Shown here in pieces: positions 35,339 to 46,978 of a stretch of 64,000 nt of DNA. Both the position numbers and the translations under genes were made by a program. Position 1 is the stretch's first letter, and each line of letters starts with the position of its first letter. The notes beneath the pieces were generated by a model. That model did not search any database, was not told the DNA's origin, and worked only from the letters and a program-made list of their open reading frames with translations. This DNA is from Adiantum capillus-veneris (Eukaryota; Streptophyta; Polypodiopsida; Polypodiales; Pteridaceae), in assembly GCA_014529385.2 (NCBI GenBank), contig CM043953.1, forward strand, positions 113,953,049 to 114,017,048. Reading direction: 5' to 3'.

Positions 35339-36640
35339 CTAGCATAGAGAGTTTCCCAATTAGACACAAAGTATGCTAATCAGCATGTTAAATAAGCTAA
35401 TTAGTGCACAATGTGCTAACTAGCAAACAAGGTATGCTAATTAGCATACCCTGTATGTTAGTTCGCACACAAAATGTGCTAACTAACATACAGGGGATGC
35501 TAATTAGCATATTTAATATGTTAATTAGCATACTTTTTATGCCAATTAGAACACTGTGTATGATGGCTAGCATGCAAGTATGCTAATTAGAAAAAAGGTA
35601 TGCTAATTAGCATGCATAAGCATACATTTTTTTATAGTTATCATGCTTGCATGCTAGCCATCATACACAATGTTCTAATTAGCATAAAATGTATGCTAAT
35701 CAACATATTATATATGCTAATTAGCATACCTTGCTAGCTAGTTAACAAACATGGCTAACAATGTATACTAATTAGCATACTTTTTATGCTAATTAGAACA
35801 TTGTGTATGCTAATTAGCATATATAATATGCATTTAGCATACTTTTTATGCTAATTAGAACATTGTGTATAGCCATGTGTGCTAAATAGCTAACAAGGTA
35901 TGCTAATTATCATACTTTTTATGCTAATTAGAACATTGTGTATGATGGCTAGCATGCAAGTATGATAACTATAAAAAAAGGTATGATAATTGGCATACTC
36001 AATATGCTAACTAACATACCTTGTATGCTAGCTAGCATTTGGTGCATGCTAACAAGCATTCAAACTTTAGTTAGCATACCTTCTTTGCTAGCTAGCATAA
36101 TGTGTATGCTTGTTAGCATACCTCTATGCTAGTTAGCATACATTTTGAGCTAGCATAATTTGTATGCTAGTTAGCATACCTCTTTGAGAGTTATCGTAAT
36201 GTGTATTTTAGTTAGCATGCACAATATGCTAACTAGCAAAGATGATATGCTAATTAGAAGAGACGTTATGTTTATTAGCATAACTTATCCTCTAGTTAGC
36301 ATACCATCTATGCTAGCATACATTGTATGCTAATTAGCATACAACTGTGTATGCTAATTAGCATACCATTTATGCTAATTAACATAGCATGTATGCTAAT
36401 TAGCACACCATCAGTAATAAGCATACCATTAGCATACACACAATTTTGCCTATTAACATTTTATGTATGCTAATTAGCATACATTCTCTGCTAGTTAGCA
36501 TACACATTATATTCACACTTCCTTGTTAGCATATTTTGTATGCTAGTTAGCATATTGATCATGGTGGTTAGCACACTTTGTATACTAGTTAGCATAGTTA
36601 GCATAGGCAATATGAATGTCTACAGGATATAGATGCCTAC
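35339..36640. repeat. Palindrome array A, right part
   Basis: Dozens of TATGCTAATTAGCATA words and variants, spaced irregularly by about 10-20 bp. Words such as AGAACATTGTGTATGATGGC recur, giving local higher-order repeats. It separates gypsy-C from the next gene-like module. Short frames through it (Met-Leu-Ile-Ser repeats) are artefacts. Confidence 0.93.
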
Positions 36641-36758
36641 CATACATGGAATGCTACTTGTCACACTATGCATACAAGCAATCATAATGGTATCGATGAA
36701 AATTAACGGGTGAATGGAATACACAGGTATCAATGATGCATGATGCAAACCTGACAAG

Positions 36759-37243
36759 ATGCCTGTCAATCAAAGGAAAGAAGAGAAGCTCTATAATGAT
36801 GAATCTGATGAGCTAGATAGACAACATGAAAGGGCAGATGTAATGCCACAACATGCGACACCGCACGAGGCTACTGCAGATGGTAAAGAAACAGATGATG
36901 ATGGTGAAGATTTTATCATGATTACTTATCCCAAACCCAAGCCCCCTACAAATGATCAAACAAGTGTCTCAGAGGAAACAGTTGAGAGGAAGGTAGGAGT
37001 GCTCAAGAGGAAGATTTCAAGACTGACAATGGGCTGACTCTGCAAGATGCCGAAGATGACAGTCGCCTATAGGGTTTTGTAAACAAAGTGAAATTAAAGA
37101 GAAAAGGTGCCCTGGAACAAATTCTGGAAGAACCTGGGGATGAGAAATGTGCTGCCCCTCCGAGCACTCTGGATGACATAAACGAATGCAGCAAAGGTGA
37201 AAAGAAAGCCATTCGCTCACGTGCTGGCAAGAAATTATGCTAA
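36759..37243 (+). CDS. Acidic/charged ORF upstream of FCP1-like frame
   Basis: Starts at the ATG at 36759, directly after array A. The first 92 residues are highly charged (Glu, Asp, Lys) with P-K-P-K-P-P. After a probable frameshift near 37015 the reading continues (T-L-Q-D-A-E-D-D-S-R) with one stop, to about 37243. No domain was recognised. It could be the N-terminal exon of the FCP1-like gene that begins 240 bp downstream, because the strand is the same and the gap is intron-sized. Low-complexity charged sequence makes homology claims unsafe. Confidence 0.35.
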
Positions 37244-37479
37244 ATCTGTTCCCTTTTGTGTCCAAGTTATGTAGTGTTAGCAAGCTCCACACCCTGTGGC
37301 ATGTATCTCTCTAGATATTTATAATGGAAAAACTCTTTTTAATACTATTTTATTGTGCAACAGTTCAATAGTTTTTGCTTGTCCTTTATGATGTCTTTAT
37401 TCGATACCATTTCAGTGTCACATGGCAAGAGAAATTGCAGTTAGTTTCCCTACATGATTTGAATTATGCCATTGCATGA

Positions 37480-38578
37480 AAAACCATACGAAAGCGGCGT
37501 ATTGCCAAGGCTAGATAGCTACAAAAAGAAGAAGCCAAGATTGAGAAGCGCTTGGCTAGCTATCTTAAACGCTTAATGAAAATTAATGAGTAGTTCAGTT
37601 ATGTTCATCCCTCGGGGGAAGTAATTTTTGCTAAGTGGTATGCACTGCCAGACCCAATATGCGTGCCAAAGCCATTGCCAGACGAGGGGCGCGCTTTGGT
37701 TCTTGATTTTAATGGCCTATTTGTTCAAGTTGTAGAGCCAATGCACGGTGACATTCCCCCTAAACATGCAAGGAAAATGTGTATTTTGTCTCAGAGACAA
37801 CCACAAATTTTTGGATTGGTGCCTCCGATTTTTCCATGTGTATATATGGAGCACCAGCATGGAACTTAAAGTGAATGCAATATTAGAAACGGTATTCAAA
37901 GAGCAGCGGGCTAAGCTGAGAGGTGTTTCTACACAGAGTCATTGTAATGGCCAGCCTTGGCAGATATATAATAAGCCTGTATTCTTGAAGGATTTGAGAT
38001 TTTTTTGGAAGAACTGCAACTTTGGGCACCAAAACAGTGTAATTATTGACAATAGTATGTACAAAGTGTGCTAAAACCCTGAAGGAAGTTGACTTGTTAC
38101 TCCTATGATAGAGGACCAGACCAAAGAACAACGACAAAACTTCCTGATAGATACTTTGAGCAACTGGCTGTTCCTATGGCTGCAATCAAAGGATCGTGCA
38201 GCGTATACATTTGAAAATGCGTTTGATACTGCCCCATATTTTTTTTCACAACAAGTTATCAGGAAGCTGGAATTAGAAATGCACCGGCGGAACGAGGCCC
38301 AACGTAATGAAGCCATGCGTAGGAGACAAAGGGAGGCTGATGAAGAAGCTGAAAGACATAAGAGAGAGAGGCTACATAGGGAAAAATTAGAGAAGCAGCA
38401 ACAAGAAGAAGAAGAAAGAGAGTTGCAAGAACCAAAAGCTCAGCAAAAGAAGAAGAAAGAGAGCAAGACCCAAAATCTCAGCAAACAAAGAAGCAAATGG
38501 ACACTGGGCAAAAGCGAGTGTACAAGTGCGCTAAACCACGATCTTATCCAGAGTAGGAGGCTCTCTACAGTTTTGTAA
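37480..38578 (+). pseudogene. FCP1/NIF-like phosphatase domain protein, decayed
   Basis: About 37663-37869 encodes R-A-L-V-L-D-F-N-G-L-F-V, which matches the start of plant FCP1-like (NLI-interacting factor) domains of the atypical D-L-N-G type. After two frame changes, K-D-L-R-F-F-W and N-S-V-I-I-D-N-S-M-Y-K-V (about 37990-38070) match the usual late motif (L-L-I-D-D-S-P-Y-K), with the second Asp changed to Asn. 38105-38578 gives a helical end and a long Glu/Lys/Gln coiled-coil tail. Canonical members dephosphorylate Ser in RNA polymerase II tails or other proteins in the nucleus; this copy lacks key Asp residues and has stops. It lies between two palindrome arrays, so it is probably captured host DNA. 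Confidence 0.55.
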
Positions 38579-38753
38579 CATTATGAGGGAAATTTGTAAA
38601 TTGTCTTTCCAATGTTTGTAACTATTCCGACATTCACTTCAGATAATAATGATCAGATCCTGTACTATTGTCTTTTTGAAGACAATACTATGTGTACTGT
38701 TGGCATCTTGTAAACATTGAATTTGTATACATTCTCGTTGGAAATCAACAAAG

Positions 38754-40255
38754 GTATGCTAATTAGCATAATGTTTATGCTAGTTAGTAGATTGTTTATG
38801 CTAACATAGCCAAAACAATATGCTAATTAGCATATCATGTATGCTAATTAGCATACTCACAGTAGCTAATTAGAATACATTCTAATTAGCATACTGAGCA
38901 TTTTTGTTTGTGCTAAATTCCAGTCAACAGCATACCATACAAGAAGCTGCCATGTTTTCTCCTTGAAACCAGCAATGGTATGCTAATCAGCATACTGTCT
39001 ATGCCACCTGGCATAAAAAATATGCTAAGTAGCATACATGGTATGCTAATTAGCATTCCTTCAATTAGCATACTGTGGATTTGTGTTTTTGCTAACTTCC
39101 ACTCACAGCATAGTATGCTAATTAGCATACACAGTATATAGAAATCTGCCATTCCTTCTTGAAACCAACATACAATATGCTAATTAGCATACACAGTATA
39201 TAGAAATCTGCCATTCCTTCTTGAAACCTGCATACAATATGCTAATTAGCATACATGATATGCTTATTAGCATACACAGTATACAGAGAATTGTTATCTC
39301 TTCTCCTTAAAACCAGCAAAGGTATGCTAATTAGCATACTATCTATGCCTACTGGCATAGACAATATGCTAATTAGCATACCTTCAATTGGCATACTGTA
39401 CATTTTTTTTGTGCTAACTTCCACTCAATATAGTATGCTAATTACCATACACAGTATACACAAAGCTGCCATCCCTTCTCCTTGAAACCATCAAACCTAT
39501 GCTAATTAGCATACACATGATGCATAAACCTGTCATCTCTTCTCCTTGAAACCAACAAAGATATGCTTATTAGCATACTAATTATGCCAACTGGCAAAAA
39601 TAGTATTCTTATTAGCATACATAGTATGCTAACTTTAGCATACCTTCAATTAGCATACTGTGTATTTTTGTTTGTGCTAACTTTCACTCAAGCATAGTAT
39701 GCTAATTAGACCACACAGTATACAAAAATCTGTCATCTCTTCTCCTTAAAACCAGCAAAGGTATGCTAATTAGCATACTATTTATGCCAACTGGCATAAA
39801 CAATATGCTAATTAGAATACATAGTGAACTGAAAGCTACCATCTCTTCTCCTTGAAACCAGAAAAGGTATGCTAATAAGCATACACAATATACAAATGGC
39901 TGCCATCTCTTCTTCCCTAAACCAACAAGGGTATGCTAATTAGCGTATTGTTTATTCCAATTGGAATAAATAGTATGCTAATTAGCATTCCAGTAACAAC
40001 ATAGTATACTAATCAGCATACAGAGCATACAGAAAGCTGCCATCTCTTCTCCTTGAAAACCAGCAAAATTATGCTAATTAGCATACTATATATGCTAACT
40101 AGCATATATAAGTTTATGCTAATCAGCATAAACAATATGCTAATTAGAACATTGTGTATGCTAACTAGCATTAACAGTATGCTAATTAGCATACCACTTA
40201 TGCTAACTAGCATACCCACAGAACACAATTAGCATACCTTCTTATTATCATATTG
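38754..40255. repeat. Palindrome array B with higher-order unit
   Basis: TATGCTAATTAGCATA words alternate with a non-palindromic spacer resembling CTGCCATCTCTTCTCCTTG followed by AAACCAGCAAAGG. The spacer recurs about ten times between 38940 and 40070, giving higher-order units of about 60-200 bp. The array separates the FCP1-like frame from the transposase 3' end. Confidence 0.93.
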
Positions 40256-40344
40256 TGCAAGCCACTGGCCTTCTTTGTACACATCTTTCCAAACCCTGAT
40301 GCCTTTCTTATAAGCTGGGTGTGCCTTCTTTTACAGTTTCCAAT

Positions 40345-40656
40345 TATATTTGTGGGCTACCTGCCCAAACCATATGGAGTCCTGCTGTTAAAAGCGTAAA
40401 TTGTAAGAGACCAAAGGAGGCGGACTTTGAGCTTGTTTGATCACCTATCTAGAGTTCTACATTTTCTTGATGATCTTAGATCCTCTATGTTTAGTGAGAC
40501 TATATTTGTGGGCTACCTGCCCAAACCATATGGAGTCCTGCTGTTAAAAGCGTAAATTGTAAGAGACCAAAGGAGGCGGACTTTGAGCTTGTTTGATCAC
40601 CTATCTAGAGTTCTACATTTTCTTGATGATCTTAGATCCTCTATGTTTAGTGAGAC
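40345..40656. repeat. Perfect 156-bp tandem duplication
   Basis: 40345-40500 and 40501-40656 appear identical base for base. They contain no gene. They lie between array B and the transposase 3' end. Identity this high means very recent duplication or an assembly artefact. Confidence 0.9.
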
Positions 40657-40925
40657 AGGTTGTACAAATGATCTCTCTTAAAATGAGATCCCTCTGTGAT
40701 AGACACCAAAGCCATGTATACACAAAGCACACAAGAGACACAAGAGACAGAAGATACCCAAGTTTTTGATAAAACTGCATTATCTCTAAGCAAGAAGTAT
40801 ATTGAAGATGCAATGATTACAACTTAAAAGCTGAAGGGCATGCTATTATAGATTGCTTCATAGCTTTCTGAGATTGTGTACACCTGCTGTCTCCTTGGGA
40901 TGTGCTCCATGGGTATTTTCATACA

Positions 40926-43900
40926 TCATACCAGATGTGAAAGTACATGGACGATGGGCTCCTTGTGGTCTAGCTTGAACATGTATGCATCCAATTGCTT
41001 GCAATACAGACCTTGCACAACATATGAGCCTCTATCAATTGCATTTCCCCACTCATCAAGGTACCCCTTCTCCACCTTCTCCTTTGCTGCAACACACTTG
41101 ACCAGGTAGAAATCCACATCCTCGACGTTGGTCGAAGCATCTGGATTTACAGCAAATGTGTCGCCAGCACATAGAGTGCCACTCAACACATCATGATGAC
41201 CTTCGTATGTGAAGTCATCGTAGGCGGTTGCTTCATCTTTCGGTTTAGAATCTAACACAGCCTCATCAAGTAATGGCAGTAGAGTATGATAATCCCAAGG
41301 CTGCATGTGAGCTTTATTGACACAATGATTCCATCTTCCATGCATCACAGAAGCATGCCAAGGGTCTTGTTGCAAGGGAAGTTGGATCCCCAAGGTTGTG
41401 ACCACGAAAAGCATGCAGAGAGCGATTTTTGCCCACAGTGGAACAATTCCACTTCACCTCCCTGTTCACTTCCCCCTCTTTAACCTCCCAGAACACACAT
41501 GCACATTCCCTTTCTTTTGAAGGATAGTGTGAAGGTGCTCCTTGTGACAGGCTGGCTTGGCAATAAGCAACCACATCAGCTGCACACCACAAAATAGCTC
41601 CAATATGTTTTAGTTGTTCATGGGTCAAGGTTCTTTTCACAACTGCTCTTGCACCATCATGATCTCCCTTGTCGTGCCTTGATCCAAAGAAGAACCAGCT
41701 CATCCCCATCTATGTGAGTCCACCATATCTTGCAACCAAGTAAAAAGGCTTGGCTCCCTTGAACTGTGAGGCCGCACCATCAGACCACACCCAATGTTGC
41801 TTAGGAGTGACACCCTCTTGTTGTAACCAGTCATGGTGTAGCATGAAGCAGTGTTGCACGAACAACGCGTCATGCACCTTGTCATCTGATATGAAGGAGT
41901 GGATGGTTTTGACTACCTCCCCTACCCTACGGTAGTATGTTATGTGTACAAAAATTGTTACTTGAGTAGAGTGCCAATGCATTGAATAAATCTCATTTTG
42001 TTCCTTGAAGGCATAATTCTCTGCAAAATCAAAAACTGACACGACGACATCGTCCGAAAACCGAAGAAGGCAATCCTTGAATTTTTGTCCTTGCCATCAA
42101 ACCACATAGTTATGAGTGATAAAGGGCTCCAACTTGGTGTTCAAGAGTTGAAGAAACTCCCAGCACTACATTTCTTTGTGCAAAAGATCTTTTATTTTGT
42201 TACTATTTCCATGCTTGTCTTGAGCTTGTACCTATGCAAATACTTTCACATTAATATTATTACATGCCTTTGCTGTCTCCAAGTATCATAATTCCAACCT
42301 ATTCACTCCACATGTCAAACACTCTCCCATCAGGCATTCCCTTCTATGGAAAATTGCATCTGCGGGCTTTGGACAAAGAACAGACTCCCACATATGTGTG
42401 ACACCTTTGAACGTGTGATGTGAAGCCAATCAACCCTTGATAATGTTCTCACTTGGGGCACATATACTCCATATACAGTCACAACCTGCTTTATGCAGCC
42501 CAAAAGCATGAGAGCGCATGTGGTTCAATGTGTCCTTCAAAAAAGACATATGCACATGGTATTCACAACAACATGTGTATCTATCCTTCAGCCGCCTACA
42601 AAAGAATGGCTTCAACATCTCAAACACTCTCATGCCAATCTTGCAATCTGGATGTTTTTCCTAATCTATGAAAGAACTCAACTTGCAACATCCAAATGAT
42701 GATCAATATTCAAATTGCTAACTAGGACATCCAACAATTTCATGAAAACAAATCATAGTGTTAAATAGCACAATCAACATCCTACTGTGCATGCAACAAC
42801 GTATGTTAACTAGCATAAAGAGTGTTAGTTAGCATATATCTTGTGTTTACTAGGTAACTCTGTATGCTAGGTAGAGCACAAGGCATGCTAACTAGCACAG
42901 ACCATATGCTAACTAGCATACTCATTAGGACACCCATCATGTTGTTGAGGATACTAGGTGTTAACTAGCAAAAATTATGTTAATTAGCATACATCTTGTG
43001 CTGACTAGCTAACTCTGTATGCTAGGTAGAACACAAGGCATGCTAACTAGCATACTCCATATGCTAACTAGCATACCCAGCCTAGCTGCTAGTTCTAACT
43101 AGCATAACCCTTGTCTTAAATAGCATACCCATCATGCTAGTGAGCATACTAGTTGTTAACTAGCATAAGTGGTGTTAACTTGCATACTTTTTGTGTTGAC
43201 CAACTAACTCTGTATGCTATTTACAACTCAAGGCCTGGTAACTAGCATACTCCATATGCTACCTAGCAAACTCCATGTGCTAACTAGCATAATCACTTTC
43301 TGTTAGACATCGTACTTATCATGCAATTGAGCATACTAGGTATGTAACTAGCATACTATGTATGTTAACTAGCATACCAAGTATGTTAATTAGCATACAT
43401 ATTGTGTTAACCAACTAGAAATGTATGCTATTTAGGACCCAAGGCATGCTAAGTAGAATACTCCATATGCTAACTAGCAGAGTGCATACGCTAACTAGCA
43501 GAGTCCATATGCTAACTAGCATACTCACTATGCTAGCTAGTATACGAATTAGGACACCCATCATGCTATTGAGCATACTAGGTGCTAACTAGCATAAATG
43601 ATGTTAATTAGCATACATCTTGTGCTGACTAGCTAACTTTATATGCTAGGTAGAACACAAGGCATGCTAACAGCATACTCCTTATGCCAACTAGCATACT
43701 CCATATACTAACTAGCATATCCAGCCCAACTGCTAGTTCTAACTAGCATAACCCTTGTGTTAAATAGCATACTTATCATGCTAGTGAGCATACTAGGTGT
43801 TAACTAGCATAAGTGATGTTAACTTGCATACCTTTTGTGTTGACCAACTAACTCTGTATGCTATTTACAACTCAAGGCCTACTAACTAGCATACTCCATA

Positions 43901-44922
43901 TGCTACCTAGCAAACTCCATGTGCTAACTAGCATAATCACTTTCTATTAGACAACGTACATATCATGCAATTGAGCATACTATAGAATACTAGGTATGTT
44001 AACTAGCATACCAGGTATGTTAATTAGCATACATATTGTGTTAACCAACTAGCTCTGTATGCTATTTAGAACCCAAGACATGCTAACTAGAATACTCCAT
44101 ATGCTAACCAACACAGTCCATATGCTAACTAGCATAGTCAATATGCTAACCAACACAGTCCATATGCTAACTAGCAAAAGTCTACAGATCAGTATGCTAT
44201 TGATCAGCCTATACAAGTTACTAAGCACTAGAGATGAGGCTTGTCTAGGAGGTGCACAGGGTGTTCTATGTACCTTTTCCTCCCCATCCTCTTTCGACAA
44301 ACATCCTTCTTATTCAGTGAACGCGAGTCTCCACTTTCCAAAATGTGTAGACCAATCCCTTAATTTCATATGTGATAGGGCTTTGACGATGTTGCTTGTG
44401 ACATGCAACCAATGAAAACAATCGACCATCAACATCAGGCTTCACTTGTCGTGATCTCGCCTTGTGCAAGGTGCGACGATTGACATTTAGGACCCTAGCA
44501 ATTTTTGCAATAGGCATGTTTTCCTTTGAAATTAACATCATCTGCAATGTTGCATTCTTAAAAAAAAACTCCTCATTGGAACCTGGCTGCTTGACAGTAG
44601 CAAGTGTGCTGCGGACATTGGAGACAATTGCGGTTTGCTGTACAATAGCCTCCTCCTCAAAAGACTCATCATGGATCGCCCGAACATGCGGATGTTGAGC
44701 AACAAGATTCCAGATTTCCCACTTTGCTTCTGTACTAAAACCTTTAGTCCTACTCTTGAAAGCTCTCACAATCTCGGAGGAGATTTTCTTTTTCTCCTCA
44801 TCGTTGAGGGCATGATGTTGTCGCTCAAATTTCATTTGTTTCTGCTCCCGTTGTTTCCTCTTTGTTACTCTCTCATATTCCCTAATTACAGAAAGACTTG
44901 GATCTTGGGAGTTGTAATTCAT
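40926..44922 (-). CDS. Spliced transposase-like gene, with breaks
   Basis: Exon 1 (44922-44222) has a charged N-terminus, a helix-turn-helix-like stretch (K-I-A-R-V-L-N-V-N-R-R-T-L) and N-K-K-D-V-C-R-K-R-M-G after one frameshift near 44300. A GT-AG intron (44221-42682) holds array C. Exon 2 (42681 to about 42290) has C-C-C-E-Y-H-V-H-M and C-x4-C-x2-C. Exon 3 (from about 42165) has V-F-D-F-A-E-N-Y and W-S-D-G-A-A-S-Q-F-K, a stop at about 41710, then F-G-S-R-H-D-K-G-D-H-D-G. The two Asp motifs fit an RNase H-fold DDE/D transposase. Similar motif sets occur, as I recall, in uncharacterised repeat proteins of animals. The C-terminus (41414-40926) follows another shift. Confidence 0.6.
42682..44221 (-). 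other. Intron of the transposase-like gene
   Basis: On the minus strand a GTAACTTG donor follows the exon-1 reading, and a GATGTTGCAAG acceptor precedes the exon-2 reading. The protein style continues across (basic helix, then the Cys/His block). The 1.54-kb interval is almost entirely palindrome array C. The splice sites are predicted by eye. Confidence 0.5.
42795..44180. repeat. Palindrome array C (inside intron)
   Basis: Here the CTAACTAGCATA form dominates, with spacers such as TTGTGCTGACTAGCTAACTC. A block near 42929-43330 recurs near 43553-43960, giving a higher-order period of about 624 bp. This array is the most diverged from array B in spacer sequence but keeps the same core. Confidence 0.93.
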
Positions 44923-45268
44923 TTCCTATAGTGGCTCTCTTTTGATTTTTCCTGAGAACTGTAGACGTGCATAATATGTTACTTACTTAAAATCACTTAA
45001 ATGTATAGCTGTCAACACTTGATGTTGTAATACACACATACTATGAACAAATGTCGTCACAAAACTGTAGATGTGACCAACAAAACCAATCACTTCATTT
45101 GGAGTGGGTGGGATACACATAAGATTTGCTTACCATCACATTACAGTACGACTCCATTTCCAGCATTGGAGCTAGTGGCAATAATGTTGGCTGCTAGTTC
45201 TCCATTTCTGTAGGTCTGTGTCAGAACAAGAGAAAGAGCTCAGCTTTGACAACTCATCTCTCAGGCGG

Positions 45269-45393
<125 letters not shown>

Positions 45394-45549
45394 CCCCACG
45401 TCGTCTTCAATAACTGAAAACAAAAGCACATGAGGAGGGAAAATACTTTTTTAATGGAACATTTGAAATTCAAAGGACTTGCCCATCCGTTTTCAGTATA
45501 TGCTAACAAGCACAAGTAACTAGCACTGTCCGGGACAACATATTCAGTG

Positions 45550-45565
45550 ACACGTTAACATGCTT
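45550..45565 (+). repeat. Right junction inverted repeat of DNA transposon
   Basis: ACACGTTAACATGCTT is the exact inverse of 22727-22742. Immediately inside, read inward, come GTGTCACTG and then GTGCTAGTTA, the latter also found near the left end. Confidence 0.75.
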
Positions 45566-46410
45566 CTACCCCATATTGCTGTTACCACCCTTTCTTTGAG
45601 CAACAACAAAAGCCTGTTCAACTCCACGTTGTCTAGTCCTGTTTTTTCTAGAAAGTGACTTGCAACAACAATGTGCACAATGCATCAAACTTGACAACTT
45701 CAGATTTCCTTGGGTCATATGTCTTGGTAAGAGTTTGAAAAGGCATCAAGAACAGCCTGCAGAAGGGAACTTTCTGAAATGACTTCACCTGCAAAAATAA
45801 GTTGCTCATTGAGATCATTGACACCAGTAAGGAAAGTGTCCATGTCATCTTCCTCATATCTTCAATTCCAGCTCTTTACACAACGATGCAATTTTAGCCT
45901 CATTGCAACTTGCATAAAGACTAGCTAGAATATCCCAAGCCCATTTTGCAAATTTTGCTGAACGAATGTGAGGAGTAATAGTGCGCTTCATAGACAACGC
46001 AATCAATGCATGAGCTTGTTCTACCATAGCCAAAACAACTCTAAAAACAGCAAACCTTGCAGCAAGACCTACGACATCCTCAACATCACTTATATCCTCA
46101 CAACCAAGACATACATCAATGCCCTGCACAATATTCTAGACACCCTTTGACACAAGAACATGTTGCATCATGTAAGCCCACATAGGGTAATTGTCCCCAT
46201 CCAATTTCAAGTGCAGAGTCTACTGACTGGAATGCGGAGTGTCACCCGTGGTAAATCTTCATAATGAAGCACCTCCAGATTGATTTGACTCACCTTTAGA
46301 TCCGTCTTGATGAGAGGCTGCTAATGGAAACTAGGGCTGAAAATAGAGATTTTGATAAAGCAGATGATGGGTAGGAATAGGAGCACTCAATGCGGCAAGT
46401 CTCAATGGGC
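45566..46410 (-). pseudogene. copia-B gag N-terminal part
   Basis: The minus strand reads a copia gag of the UBN2 type: L-D-G-D-N-Y-P-M-W near 46215, a stop, then a helical core of about 90 residues (46129-45854) and D-T-F-L-T-G-V-N-D-L near 45850-45800. It ends in a basic Arg/Gln stretch at about 45570. The knuckle and protease that should follow are at 22733-22400, on the other side of the DNA transposon. The upstream end fades near 46410. No 5' LTR was found before the PPR fragment at 46494, so the 5' end of copia-B is lost. Confidence 0.75.
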
Positions 46411-46493
46411 TATGGAAGGTCTGGCGGGATGTAGCGGACACACTAGCGGTGACAAATCTGGGCCAATTCCTTGGTGAGGGAAAGGGCTGAAAT

Positions 46494-46978
46494 TTAAAAA
46501 TGTAGGGCTAAATTGACAATCCGAGCAGTTGCTCGTGGTGGGGTAGTCAAAATGCCAGACAGTTGCTCCTCGAGCACTTTCTGGGCTTTCTGAATTACAC
46601 CACATTTGGCATACATGTTGACAAAGGCATTGGCAAGCATGATGTTTTCTCTCAAGAGCATGATCGTTGTGATTTTTTTCCCCAGATCAACATCTTGAGT
46701 GGTACGACATGTATCCAAGGTGCAAGTGTAAGTGATTTCATGTGGAGAGATGCCTCCGATTGGAATATCCTGCAATCAATGAATTCCAAGACATAAAATC
46801 TGGGACAGGTAGCTCCTCAAGCACTTTGTGTGCTTTGTGAAGTGCACCACATTTGGCATACATGTCGACCAAGCAAAACGTTTTCTCTCAACTAACCATG
46901 ACTAACAATATCATCGTGAATTGTTTTGTCCATATTAGTGTCTTGCGTAGTGCTACATGCCTTCAAAATGCAAGTGAG
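46494..46978 (-). pseudogene. PPR protein fragments
   Basis: 46775-46494 encodes a plant pentatricopeptide segment: I-S-P-H-E-I-T-Y-T-C, then L-D-T-C-R-T-T-Q-D-V-D-L-G-K-K and N-A-F-V-N-M-Y-A-K-C-G. 46978-46800 holds a second, more damaged related repeat. PPR proteins bind organelle RNA in chloroplasts or mitochondria. The fragments stop exactly at the Giant-2 LTR, so the rest may lie beyond its far end, outside the window. The wording of the repeats is like that of multi-copy PPR genes in seed-free plants. Confidence 0.75.

Noticed and set aside
24493-35343. Target duplication for gypsy-C
   Set aside because: The five bases on each side are AATAG and CTAGC. They share only TAG when shifted, so I do not claim a duplication.
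35339-40255. CRISPR array
   Set aside because: Repeats are palindromic, spacers vary in length and are themselves repetitive, and the context is eukaryotic transposon DNA without cas genes.
35404-44415. Met-Leu-Ile-Ser or Met-Leu-Thr-Ser repeat peptides within the palindrome arrays
   Set aside because: These arise from reading TATGCTAATTAGCATA words; spacing is irregular and frames are broken at random.
46974-46978. GTGAG before Giant-2 as a proven target duplication
   Set aside because: It is the same pentamer as at Giant-1, but the right end of Giant-2 is outside the window, so it cannot be tested here.
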